Source: Watersipora subatra
Taxonomy: Eukaryota; Bryozoa; Gymnolaemata; Cheilostomatida; Watersiporidae
Assembly: GCF_963576615.1 (NCBI RefSeq)
Contig: NC_088717.1
Coordinates: forward strand, 38,518,302 to 38,582,301
DNA: 64,000 nucleotides
Reading direction: 5' to 3'
A program made the translations under genes and the position numbers. Below are positions 1 through 16,378 of the stretch, piece after piece; position 1 is the stretch's first letter, and each line of letters starts with the position of its first letter. The notes beneath the pieces were generated by a model, which was given only the letters and a program-made list of their open reading frames with translations, had not been told where the DNA came from and ran no database searches.

Positions 1-52
1 TAGGGGTTAACAATGCATCACCTGGCTTATAAAGTGAACAAACAAATCATAC

Positions 53-6198
<6,146 letters not shown>

Positions 6199-7712
6199 TC
6201 TTTAAGCCTTCGCTTGATTACTTATTGTTTTGTAAACGCTAAATAGGTAAATGGTCTCAACCGATGCTAACGATTTAAATTACAAAAAAACCCTACGGTT
6301 ACCAAGTAAGTCTTTCAAGCAAAATGGCCGATCAAGACCGCAATACGGCTAATATTAAAGCGCTCCGCGAATAAATACATTCGAGGTACTGTAGTATAGA
6401 CACTTTCATCAGTGAAAGTTTTTGTTTTAATTAATATTATAAAACTATTTAAATCATTTCATTACATTTTCAAAGTATTTTTCTATTTTAGTATTTGAAA
6501 ACAGCCTTTTTATTCAAATGACGCGCAAATATTAATACGGCAAAACAGTGTACGTATGTAGGTCAAGCTATTATAGAAAAGGTCTCAGTCAAATTTTACT
6601 TTAAGTTGTTAAAAAAAGGAAAAAAACTGCATAAATTTTTTATAATTGTTTTAAACAAATCACAAAAAATATGAAAGAAAATTCTTCCACAATTCTAAGT
6701 AGTGTCAAATCTGTAGTGAAGAAAACTCCCTACTCCCTTTCTATGAATCCTGAAGTCTCCCAAGTCAAAAAAAAGTTCCATGTTGAATATTATGAAAACG
6801 AGTCTTGCTCTTAAAAAACAAAACTTAGCCAGATCTATGAAAAGAACACCAAGCAATTGCCAGAGAACTTTGCTGAAGTTTTCTACCAACTCTAGTCACT
6901 GGAAAAACATAGATCTAGCCTATAATATGTTTAGTTACAATAAGTGGTACTCAAATTTCATTCACCACAGTTGTTACAAAATACTCATGGGATAAAAAAC
7001 TGCTGGCAAAACTTGAAAGTCAATAGGTAAATACAGACCTTAAAATTTTAGAACTTCACTGACCTTATGAACTACTTCAGGCATAAAGATTAGAAGTGCT
7101 ACCCAAGCAAGGGTGATAGGAAGAGAGATTAGCCCAAAGATAGCTGCTTGCAGATGTTTTCAGCCTTGAGTTTAACTTTTTTAAATTTAAATTATTTCTG
7201 ACTAAACATAAAAAAGATCACGGCAAGCTTAAACCTCATCCACATTAGTAAAATAATTATTTATTACGAATCGTTAAAGAAAAAAGTACAAACTCAAGGA
7301 TGTAAAACTGAGTTTAAATACATATAAAAATGACAGATATAGGCTAATCAAACAGTAAATCTTTTTATATTATTTGTGTGTGGGTGAGGTGAAACTGCTC
7401 AAAATACATGGATGAACTGTCTATAGTGTACAAACTTATCGACTACAAGTATATGTGATAAAAGATTTATGGCCTCATAGAGACCTCATAAAGACATAAG
7501 ATCAGTAATACTGAGAGATATTGAAAAAGCAGGAATGCCATCACTCAAAGCCATTTTCATCCAATTAAATTTGAGATGTACAATTTTGTACGTGTTGAGA
7601 GGATAGGTCATGATTGCTCACTCCTGGAACTATTTTACTTTCAATAGCGATCAGGGAACTCCTAGATTAAAATTGTAAGACACACGCTTTGTCAGGAGAA
7701 GTAAGTGCGAAC
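6199..7712. other. Upstream flank of OGT, no gene seen
   Basis: AT-rich sequence between the OGT start codon and the Ty3 element. No splice-bounded coding segment that I trust and no clear core promoter motif. The OGT promoter is presumably here but I cannot place it. Confidence 0.5.
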
Positions 7713-7717
7713 GTAAG

Positions 7718-7979
7718 TGTCATGCAAGTGCCAAGTATTACTGGTACTTTGCCAACAAACATTATGCTTTTTAGCTAAAGCTTTATACAAGCTAATATTA
7801 TATAGTACTGTCTCATTATAGCTATTAATAATGCTTGTAGCTTTTTACAAAGCTTTTCTATGACCAAACATATAAATACTTGGGTTTTCTGTTATCAAAT
7901 CAGTTGTCTCTGGAGTGTGCAATAAACCATTTCTCTAATTTAATACTCTATTTAATTGCTTCTGTGCAGAAACATAACA
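7718..7979 (+). repeat. 5' LTR of the Ty3/gypsy element
   Basis: 262 bp, TG...CA ends, preceded by GTAAG. Contains the TATA-like word CATATAAATA near 7868 and AATAAA at 7920. Appears identical to the 3' LTR. Confidence 0.95.
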
Positions 7980-8112
7980 GAAGCTAATTGGCGACAAGGA
8001 TTTCTCTTTTGAACAGTTACAAAGAGTTTTGTTCAGATTTTATCATTGATAAAATCGATACAAAGAGTTCTAGTTTATTACAAGAGTAACTGTTCAAAAT
8101 TGCACCACTACA

Positions 8113-11100
8113 ATGGCAGAAGTAGCAGACCTGATCAAGCTAATGCAGAAGCAGCAGGAGGACCAGAGACAGCAGCAAGAGGAGCAGAGAAAGCAGCAAG
8201 AAGAGCATAGACAACAGCAGCATGAGGAGTTCAAGCAGCAACAAGAGGAATACAGACGTCAGCAAGATGAAAGAATGGAGGAGAATAAGAAACTGATGGA
8301 GCTACTACTACAAAACCTACAACGGAAACAAGAAACAGCTGCAACCGCTGTTCCAGCCTTCCCAGGTTTTGACCCAACAGCAGAGCTACTAACAGATTAC
8401 ATAGACAGATTCAACACATTCATTGCAGCAAATTCTATTCATCAAGACAAGATTGCTGGCACTTTTCTCACCAACCAACAGCCTACACTCTACAAGCAGC
8501 TTAGTAATATGGCAGCTCAGCTTTCAACACCCAAGCAGATCAACGACCTCAACATGGATGAAATACTGGAATTTCTCAAAGACCAGTATGACCCTAAGCG
8601 CTTCATTGTTAGAGAGCGTTACAAGTATTGGAGTGACATGCAGAGGAAACCTGGAGAAACTATTCAAGAGTTAGCTGCCAGAATTCGTCAAGATGCAACT
8701 ACATGTGCCTTCATAGACATTACAGATCCATTAGATGAGGCTCTCAGAACAAGATTTATCGGCTCTGTAAACAATGAAGCAGTTCTCAAATCTCTCTTCA
8801 AGGTCAAGGACAATGAACTCAACTTCAACAAAGCTATACAGGTAGCACAGGAAACAGAAGAAGCAGCTAAAGTTGCCAAAGAGACAGTTTATGGAAACTC
8901 GTCTAAAGTCAACAAGGTTGCTCAACAGAAATCAAGATACAAACCAATCCAGAAAAACAACTCTACACCTGACAAGCAGAAGGAAGGAAAGCTATGCTAC
9001 AGATGTGACCGAACTAACCATACAGCGGATGACTGCAGATTCAAAGCAGCCACCTGCAACTTTTGTTCTAAACAAGGTCACATAGAAAGAGCATGCAAGA
9101 AAAAGAAATCATCTGCAGCAGAAAAACCAGTAAAGATGATAGAATGCACATCAACCAAGATGGTGAAACTTGCTGAAAACATCAAACTGGAGGGAGACAA
9201 CTTCACACTTGAACTGGACACTGGAGCATGTGACAACTTCATCTGTAAATCAATATGGGAGAAGCTAGGAAAGCCAAACCTAAAACCTACTACAGTTAAC
9301 TACAAATCAGCCTCAGGACATCTCATAGAGACGCTTGGCAGATGTGAGCTAACTGCCCAATTGGATGCACAGAAAGAAGTCAGACTACCATTTGTGATTA
9401 GTGCTGTACAAGATCTCAACCTACTAGGAAGAACTGCTATACAGCAACTAGGCATCTCTATTGATGACAAGCTACAACAGAACCTTGTATCAACAATCAC
9501 AGAGAACCAGCCAGATGGGAGGTTACAAATCAAGTGTAAGGAGATGTGCAAAGAATTTCCAGAAATATTCAAAGACGAGCTAGGATGTCTCAAGAACTTT
9601 GAACTAGAGATAAACTTCAAACCTTCAACAAAGCCAGTCTTCTGCCGACCCAGACCAGTTCCTATTGCCTTGACAGAAGAGCTCAACCAAGCATACGAAG
9701 CAGGTGTAGCTAAAGGCATATGGGAACCAACTCAATTCAACCAGTATGGAACACCAGTTGTACCTGTACGCAAATCTACAACAGGTCAAGCTGCAGGGAA
9801 GATCAGAGTATGTGGAGACTACTCCAAGACTATCAATAATCAGCTAGAAACACATAGGAAACCTATCCCACTACCAGAAGATCTAATCAGAAAACTAGGT
9901 GGAGGCTATTGCTACACAAAGATTGATTTAGCAGATGCCTACAATCAAATATTGTTGGCACCAGAAAGTCAACGACGACTAGCACTATCAACACACCGAG
10001 GAGTACTACTACAGAAGAGGTTGCCCTTTGGCATAAGCTCAGCACCAGGGTATTTTCAAGAAATCATGGAGCAACTGACACAAGACCTCCCAGGAGTAGC
10101 AGTATACCTAGATGATATACTAGTGAGTGGAGCCAATGCAGAGAGCCATCTACAAAACTTACGTCAACTTCTTCAAAGATTAGAAGAAAGAGGGCTCAGA
10201 TGTAGAAAAGACAAGTGCTGTTTTGCTCAACCTACAGTAGAGTATCTGGGACACAAACTCACTTCAAAGGGAATCACTAAAGGAAAGAAGGCAGATGCAG
10301 TACAACAGATGCCAGTCCCAACAGACTTAACTCAGCTAAGATCTTTCTTAGGAGCTACACAATTCTACAGCAAGTTCATACCCAATCTGTCACAACTCAC
10401 AGGACCATTGCACAAACTGACACGCAAAGGAGAGACCTGGAAGTGGGGCACTGAACAAGAAAAGAGCTTCAACAAACTGAAAGATATGCTATCAACTGAT
10501 AGTGTCTTAGCACACTTCAACCCAGATCTTGACATTGGAATCTCATGTGATGCTTCAGAAACTGGACTGGAAGCTGTACTATTTCATCGTTATCCTGATG
10601 GAAGTGAGAGACCAATAGCCAATGTTTCAAAAACACTGACCAGCACACAGAGGAAATATGGACAAATACAAAAAGAAGCTCTCTCAATCATATTTGCTCT
10701 AAAGAAGTATCACCAGTACCTGTATGGTCGACGGTTTATCTTGGTAACTGACCACAGACCTCTTCTCACACTTCTAGGACCTACCAAAGGAGTTCCAGCT
10801 CTAGCAGCCAACAGACTAGCAAGATGGGCACTGGTACTAAATCAGTATGACTACACCATAGAATACAGATCTACCCAGCATCATCAAAATGCAGATGTCC
10901 TCTCAAGACTGCCAGTTGGACATGATAAAGAGTTTGATGCAAGAGAAGATGAGGATGATGTTGATACAGTATGCACTATTCACACTATTGGACAACAGCT
11001 CAACTCTACAGACTACAATGTTCTAGCAAAGGAGACAAAGAAAGACCCAACACTAGCCACAGTAATGCGCTACACAGCAGAAGGATGGCCTGGTAACAAA

Positions 11101-12318
11101 GAGATGAAGGAGACTCAGCTGTCACTCTTCCACAAGATCTCAGATTCACTTTCTATCACTGAAGGTTGTCTTCTATATGGCAACAGAGTAGTCATTCCTG
11201 TCAAGTTACAACAGGAAGTATTAAAGATCCTTCACCTTGGACACTTTGGAATGGAAAGAATGAAGAAGCTAGCTCGAACTGCTGTCTATTGGCCTCGCAT
11301 TGACTCTGATATAGAGGAGACAAGCCGACAGTGCACTGCCTGTGCTGAACACCAGAAGCTTCCACAGAAGTATCCTATACATCCCTGGATGCTACCTGAG
11401 AAGCCATGGAGTCGTCTTCACTTAGATCATGCAGTGAACTTCATGGGCAGCCAATGGCTAGTGATGATAGATGCCTACTCAAAGTATCCATGCATACACA
11501 GGACGTCATCTACTTCTACCAGAGCTACCACAGACATCTTAGAGGAGATATTCGCACACTTTGGATACCCTCACACCATAGTCACTGACAATGCTACCAG
11601 CTTCACCTCAGGAGAGTTTCAGCAGTGGTGTCAAGAGAGAAGCATTGTTCACCTCACTGGAGCACCCTACCATCCAGCTACAAATGGCACAGCTGAAAGA
11701 CTAGTACAATCCTTCAAACAAGCCATGAAGAAATCGTCACTCTCACCTAAATCTGCACTACAACAGTTCTTGATGCACTATAGAAGGACACCACTTCCTA
11801 CAGGATACTCTCCCAGTCAGCTGCTGAATGGAAGACAGATGAGATGCAAGATTGACACCCTATTGCCATCACCCGCACACATAGCACAGTTTCATCAATC
11901 CAGAGAAGTCAACCGATTGGCAGAAAAGACGGTTAGCAAGATACACAGCTACAATCTTGGAGCACCATGCTATGCCTTGTATCATGGACCTAGACGCAAC
12001 AGACAACCTAGATGGGTTCCAGCCATTGTTACTAAGATATATGGAACTCGTAGTCTCAATGTCAAAGTGGTACCAAAGGGACCTACTTGGAGAAGACATG
12101 TTGAACAACTCAGACCAAGATACTCAACAGAAGAAGATCAAGACCCTGGAGATAAACCTGATATAACAGAGGAGACAAAACTGCAACTACCAGCCCCTAC
12201 AACTGTAACAGAGCAACCTCCGTCTAGAAGAAGACCACGCAACCCTCGTCTACCTGATGGAGATGAGTATAGCAGAGACAAACCCCGAAGGTCTAAGAGA
12301 ACCAGAAAGAACCTTTAG
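8113..12318 (+). CDS. Single-frame Gag-Pol polyprotein of Ty3/gypsy element (1401 aa)
   Basis: Provides capsid, protease, reverse transcriptase, RNase H and integrase for the element. The N-terminus (about residues 10-70) is a Gln/Glu-rich coiled coil. A gag region follows, then two CCHC zinc knuckles (C295-C298-H303-C308 and C315-C318-H323-C328). The protease motif is DTGA at D369. The RT has YLDD at 665-668, and RNase H follows (CDASETGLEAVLF). Integrase has an H-H-C-C finger (H1041, H1044, then CTAC) and the D1105, D1159, E1195 triad with exactly 35 residues between the last two. The C-terminal tail is basic. No stop or frameshift separates gag from pol, so a fused product is expected unless protease or another mechanism sets the ratio. 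All catalytic motifs look intact, so the copy may be functional. Confidence 0.95.
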   Translation: MAEVADLIKLMQKQQEDQRQQQEEQRKQQEEHRQQQHEEFKQQQEEYRRQQDERMEENKKLMELLLQNLQRKQETAATAVPAFPGFDPTAELLTDYIDRFNTFIAANSIHQDKIAGTFLTNQQPTLYKQLSNMAAQLSTPKQINDLNMDEILEFLKDQYDPKRFIVRERYKYWSDMQRKPGETIQELAARIRQDATTCAFIDITDPLDEALRTRFIGSVNNEAVLKSLFKVKDNELNFNKAIQVAQETEEAAKVAKETVYGNSSKVNKVAQQKSRYKPIQKNNSTPDKQKEGKLCYRCDRTNHTADDCRFKAATCNFCSKQGHIERACKKKKSSAAEKPVKMIECTSTKMVKLAENIKLEGDNFTLELDTGACDNFICKSIWEKLGKPNLKPTTVNYKSASGHLIETLGRCELTAQLDAQKEVRLPFVISAVQDLNLLGRTAIQQLGISIDDKLQQNLVSTITENQPDGRLQIKCKEMCKEFPEIFKDELGCLKNFELEINFKPSTKPVFCRPRPVPIALTEELNQAYEAGVAKGIWEPTQFNQYGTPVVPVRKSTTGQAAGKIRVCGDYSKTINNQLETHRKPIPLPEDLIRKLGGGYCYTKIDLADAYNQILLAPESQRRLALSTHRGVLLQKRLPFGISSAPGYFQEIMEQLTQDLPGVAVYLDDILVSGANAESHLQNLRQLLQRLEERGLRCRKDKCCFAQPTVEYLGHKLTSKGITKGKKADAVQQMPVPTDLTQLRSFLGATQFYSKFIPNLSQLTGPLHKLTRKGETWKWGTEQEKSFNKLKDMLSTDSVLAHFNPDLDIGISCDASETGLEAVLFHRYPDGSERPIANVSKTLTSTQRKYGQIQKEALSIIFALKKYHQYLYGRRFILVTDHRPLLTLLGPTKGVPALAANRLARWALVLNQYDYTIEYRSTQHHQNADVLSRLPVGHDKEFDAREDEDDVDTVCTIHTIGQQLNSTDYNVLAKETKKDPTLATVMRYTAEGWPGNKEMKETQLSLFHKISDSLSITEGCLLYGNRVVIPVKLQQEVLKILHLGHFGMERMKKLARTAVYWPRIDSDIEETSRQCTACAEHQKLPQKYPIHPWMLPEKPWSRLHLDHAVNFMGSQWLVMIDAYSKYPCIHRTSSTSTRATTDILEEIFAHFGYPHTIVTDNATSFTSGEFQQWCQERSIVHLTGAPYHPATNGTAERLVQSFKQAMKKSSLSPKSALQQFLMHYRRTPLPTGYSPSQLLNGRQMRCKIDTLLPSPAHIAQFHQSREVNRLAEKTVSKIHSYNLGAPCYALYHGPRRNRQPRWVPAIVTKIYGTRSLNVKVVPKGPTWRRHVEQLRPRYSTEEDQDPGDKPDITEETKLQLPAPTTVTEQPPSRRRPRNPRLPDGDEYSRDKPRRSKRTRKNL

Positions 12319-12331
12319 CTTAGTGAGGAGG

Positions 12332-12593
12332 TGTCATGCAAGTGCCAAGTATTACTGGTACTTTGCCAACAAACATTATGCTTTTTAGCTAAAGCTTTAT
12401 ACAAGCTAATATTATATAGTACTGTCTCATTATAGCTATTAATAATGCTTGTAGCTTTTTACAAAGCTTTTCTATGACCAAACATATAAATACTTGGGTT
12501 TTCTGTTATCAAATCAGTTGTCTCTGGAGTGTGCAATAAACCATTTCTCTAATTTAATACTCTATTTAATTGCTTCTGTGCAGAAACATAACA
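12332..12593 (+). repeat. 3' LTR of the Ty3/gypsy element
   Basis: 262 bp, same sequence as the 5' LTR by eye, followed by GTAAG. Confidence 0.95.
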
Positions 12594-12598
12594 GTAAG

Positions 12599-13450
12599 TA
12601 AGTAGCGGATGGCAAATGATCAAGGCATAAAGCAGGCTGATGATGTTGTATCAGACTTAATTGAGGATCTTTTGTTGCATCTGAAATCTTTTGTTGCACC
12701 AGCTGATGGCTATAGTGATAATGATTAGGGTTTTCCTCATAGGGAATTCATAACACAGCATGATACACAATGAATATTTTAAATTCTTTGCAAGTTACTT
12801 CTGTAACGTTTGTAAATCAAAAAGACAACTTCCTCCTTGGCGATGCAGTACTCTTACAGATACTAGAGAGGTTCTCAGCATAGAAATTTTTTTGTCTGGA
12901 TTCCCTGAGACCTGTGGAGTGAATAGCTACCTCCACGATTGTGGAATCATTACTAGATGTCATGGCTGGACATTTTAGTAGTTATTCCTGCGGAGTGGAT
13001 AGCCCCTAACTACTATAGCCAGACTCCACAATAGTGGAATCTCTATCTGAACCAATGACAGACCTATCAAGCAACCCCGTCGAGATAAAGGCAAGATAGT
13101 TACCAGATACCACGAATCGACTGCCTACTCTACAACTGCTAACCTACCACCCATTACTATAGCAAGACTATTTAACTGTTTTGCATCCATCAGATGTCTT
13201 CCTTCGGTGGCAAAGGCAATGTTATATATATTATGTACTGGTAAGTTCAAAGAGACTTTTGCACGATCCTTTATTTTTGTAATTTAACAATTCAACGAAT
13301 TTAAAAAATTCAACGATGTGCTTTTAACTAACTATGTCTATTCGAGATGGTTCGAATTTAAAGTGTGACAAAACATAAAAAACACACAAAAATATAATGC
13401 GTTGAATGAAGTAACTTCTACAACAAAATAAATGTAGCTAGTTTATTTGA
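12599..13450. other. Non-coding stretch right of the Ty3 element
   Basis: No coding segment or mobile element recognised. A weak local duplication is visible around 12903-12960 and 12988-13050 (both carry a GGAGTG.ATAGC word followed by CCAC.AT.GTGGAATC). Confidence 0.4.
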
Positions 13451-13674
13451 CTAAAAGCAGTGCACAATTCTGTTCAATTTATTTACAAAAAATAGTAAAG
13501 CAGGTAATATGACAGGGGAGATAATTTCAAAAATCACAGGATGAACCATCACACTTGTGAGTACTGTACATGGGTTGTTCGACTGCTCAGTTATATTGTC
13601 TAATGTAAGACCCTTCACAACTTTTGGCGGAGTAGCTTTGCAACGCTTGTATGTGCGACAATCACTCCTGAAAT
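13451..13674 (-). CDS. Candidate terminal exon, Cys-containing with hydrophobic C-terminus
   Basis: After an acceptor (TTATTTTAG, or the nested TTTCAG six bases on) an open frame begins SDCRTYKRCKATPPKVV. It continues with an NxT site (DNIT) and NNPC, then ends in a hydrophobic stretch (VILPALLFFV) and a TAG at 13453-13451. The pattern of a few Cys followed by a hydrophobic tail resembles the end of a GPI-anchored Ly6-like protein, but no upstream exon with convincing homology was found. About 73 open codons in AT-rich DNA could be chance. Treat as a weak candidate. Confidence 0.25.
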
Positions 13675-14916
13675 CTAAAATAAATCATAGATAGATGTTT
13701 GCATTGATGACGAAGTTCTTACCAAATACTTCGGATTCAAATTGCACAAATTTAACCTGTAAGTTACAACTTTTTGTTAAAGATGTAGCCAAGTTTGATC
13801 TCTACCATTCTTTGTAGATCATGAGAATTATGAGTTTGAGATCGGAAGCAGACAACTCTATAGTAAACAACGCAATCTGATAAGTTACTAGTTATAACAA
13901 AACGAAAGAGCAAACTGTTGTCATTTAATTTTAAGTACATTTACATCGACCTTGAACTTTAATAGAGAAGTAATTGTAGAGAGAAAGACTTACCTTTTAA
14001 ATGTAGCGCAAAGTATGTGTACATGTAGATTTACACTTCCATAAATCTTGCCAAGTATTTTATGATTGGCTCAACATGCAAACTTTAGAAAGCTATTACT
14101 CACTATTATTTTTTGTTTCTTTTGGTGTTTGCTTTTGCATGATCTCTTACATGACTTCTTGCTGTTAGTGCACATTGCGTTTGAATTCATAATTTTGTTT
14201 TAGTGTTTTATTGTACATTTTTGTTTATTGTTGTCATTTATTTATTTATGGTACTTATCATACATCGTATTTGTGGCCTTCAAAACATGTATATGTGTGT
14301 ACATGTGTGCCTGTGTGTATTTATTTCATCAATTAGTAGAAATATAACATTATGCAAAGTAAATATATAGTTATAATATTGATTTAGTTGAACACAATAA
14401 ATGAAAGCTTAGTTCCTACTTGTTGAGGCATGATGAGGCCTACATGCACAGTAGCACTGCAGCTAGTTGAGGCGCTGGGCCCACAGGACTTGGCAAACTC
14501 AAACAGCAGGTCTGAATTAATCTAGGCTTAACAAATGGCTTTTAATATTAATTGTAAAACTAGTAAATGCAAAGGTTTTGCGTAAGTCTATTGGAAGACT
14601 GTTTCATTGTGATGGTACTCTGTATTTGATTGTTTTTTGACCTGAAACAGTATAAAATAATGGTAAAGGTAGGTTGGTTTCTAAAAATCTGGTGTTATAG
14701 TATGAATACTTTTTGGTTTTGTCATAACTTGAATAAAATTTTGAATGAGCTATCAAGAGAATTTTACACTGATAAAGTTTATCAACAGGCAACACAACCA
14801 GCTGAACAAACTGGGACCAGTTTCGGTGGTTTGTGACAAATACTTTTTCTTCTTTTAGTTTTTCTTATTTAAAGGTCACTACCGCAAATGGTATATCCTG
14901 GTGCAGAGTATTTCCT

Positions 14917-15118
14917 GACTATTTTCCTCATCTAGTTTCGCAGGATGAGGAAGATAGTCATCATGGCAAACCAGAGGATGATTGGTTTGGCTTGCTGATG
15001 CTGTCATCATGCCAAACACGTATCATGCCAACTCCAGGAGCATGGTTTGCAAGTTGACAAACCATGCATTATTGCACCAACATGCACAATAATGCATGGT
15101 TTGTGGCATGCAATTATT
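14917..15118. repeat. Cluster of fold-back (hairpin) sequences
   Basis: Two nested inverted repeats. GACTATTTTCCTCATC (14917-14932) pairs with GATGAGGAAGATAGTC (14944-14959) with one G-U position. ACAAACCATGCATTATTG (about 15057-15075) pairs perfectly with CAATAATGCATGGTTTGT (about 15089-15107) across a loop of about 14 bases. Further near-copies of the same words lie between. This looks like fold-back transposon debris; no coding content. Confidence 0.7.
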
Positions 15119-15159
15119 GTGCATTATTGGGGCTGGATGCCCTTTCAAACATCTCCGAT

Positions 15160-15234
15160 GGCCCGTCCGTGATTCGAGCCCCTGACTTACTGCTTGTATG
15201 CCAGCGCATTAACTACTGAACCATGACTGCACCC
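15160..15234 (-). repeat. tRNA-derived SINE head
   Basis: On the minus strand the sequence runs GGGTGCAGTCATGGTTCAG, then AGTTAATGC, and later GGGGCTCGAATCACG. The first part matches an A box and the second a B box at tRNA-like spacing. The fold is too degraded for a working tRNA. The body of the element is not delimited; it may join the fold-back sequence to its left. Confidence 0.6.
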
Positions 15235-15445
15235 TATGGATTTGTCAAATACAAATGTGCTGTTATTTGATTAAATTGTGGATCATTTTCTAATTCATAG
15301 GGTAAGTACCGTAATAATCACTTGTTGCTAAAAGTAGCGGAGGACGATAACTATTAGTTTATGAACCAATGTAGACCCAAATGATGGATTATTTTTCACT
15401 TTCAATTCAAATGTAATCTAATAGCAGCTGTAATCTTTTGCAAGC

Positions 15446-15835
15446 ACCTGTGGTTTAGTGGTTACTATACTGACTTAGGATCAATAGGTCAGAAGTTGAG
15501 TTACATAAGGACCGTTAGCGGTGCTAGGCAGGGCATTCAACCACAATTCTGGTTGGGTCGTCAGCGACCAAATCGGCTCTTCATCTACGACTCAGCATAG
15601 ATGAGGAGGCTGGGTAGCAACCCTGCAGGACTAAAAAAAAAGCCTGAAAAAGGATGGGGAAGCTCCTTTGTGAGCCAACGGCCAGCTAGCTATAGATGAC
15701 GTCTCAATAAAAACACCCAACAGAAGGCAATGGCAAACCACTGATGAAACCTGGAAAGAAGAGTCATGTTTATTGGGGACAACCACAATCGCCTCTGTCC
15801 CCACAGACATGACACTTAGAGAGAGAATCGGTTTT
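15446..15835 (+). repeat. Composite SINE with tRNA-like head and (AG)-rich tail
   Basis: It starts with an A-box-like TGGTTTAGTGGTTA and a degraded B box (AGAAGTTGAGTTAC). A central block follows (GGTTGGGTCGTCAGCGACC), then GGCAATGGCAAACCACTG, a block seen in SINEs and LINEs of RTE type, and it ends in TTAGAGAGAGAA. The central block resembles GGTCGGGTCGCCGGCGACT in the 5' region of the LINE at 51.6 kb, and both have AG-rich tails, suggesting shared mobilisation. No clear target duplication found. Confidence 0.65.
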
Positions 15836-16378
15836 AAAGTTTATCAAAGTGGCATCGCAGTCTAATAAGATCAGGACAGAGAAACAAAAGTTTCTGATTT
15901 CAGATTGATAATTCATGTAAATGATGACAAACAGTATGTCATGACATTTTACAACCGCCTGAAAGTAAAACTAATAATGCTGTTTTTATTAAATTATTTC
16001 AACTGCAAACTTGACTTTCCTTTTGCAAACAGTTGAAAAAATTGATCTAGTAAACTTTGATGTTTTAACAGGTAATAAAGAATAAACTTCATTTGTTATT
16101 TTCCTAAACCCATCACTAATAAAAAACATATTTAAATTCAATATAATTTGTCAAGAGTTGAAGAAAAGTAGTCAATGTGTGAACTCAAATGACAGTAATG
16201 AAATGAATACTCATGTAAAGAGAGTAAGGCAACTCCAAGATCCAAATGCTTGACACGCAGGATCTGTTGACATATATACTAAGAAAACTGTACAAAAACA
16301 ACAAACAATATCTCTAACTTGTAGAAATATTAAAGTTGAAAATCAGGAGAATATTGACTTCAACGTCATGTGTCAAGG

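Larger units (their letters stand above)
7713..12598 (+). mobile_element. Complete Ty3/gypsy LTR retrotransposon, very young insertion
   Basis: Two 262-bp direct LTRs (7718-7979 and 12332-12593) begin TGTCATGC and end ATAACA, flanked by the 5-bp target duplication GTAAG (7713-7717 and 12594-12598). I found no difference between the LTRs by eye. Downstream of the 5' LTR, TGGCGACAAGG at 7989 is a candidate primer-binding site, about nine bases from the LTR edge. The purine run GTGAGGAGG just before the 3' LTR is the candidate polypurine tract. One uninterrupted gag-pol frame fills the interior. The pol order (PR-RT-RNaseH-IN) is that of classic Ty3/gypsy; the integrase zinc-finger region resembles the MAG/K02A2.6-like lineage, which is a tentative placement. 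Confidence 0.95.

Noticed and set aside
7064-7150. Exon-like minus-strand segment reading FGLISLPITLAWVALLIFMPEV with a GTCAGT donor
   Set aside because: The acceptor side has no pyrimidine tract, the open frame is short and no neighbouring exon joins it; left uncalled.
9300-9719. 139-codon minus-strand frame inside the Ty3 element, and similar antisense frames there and in the other retroelements
   Set aside because: They are shadows of the strong gag-pol and LINE coding frames.
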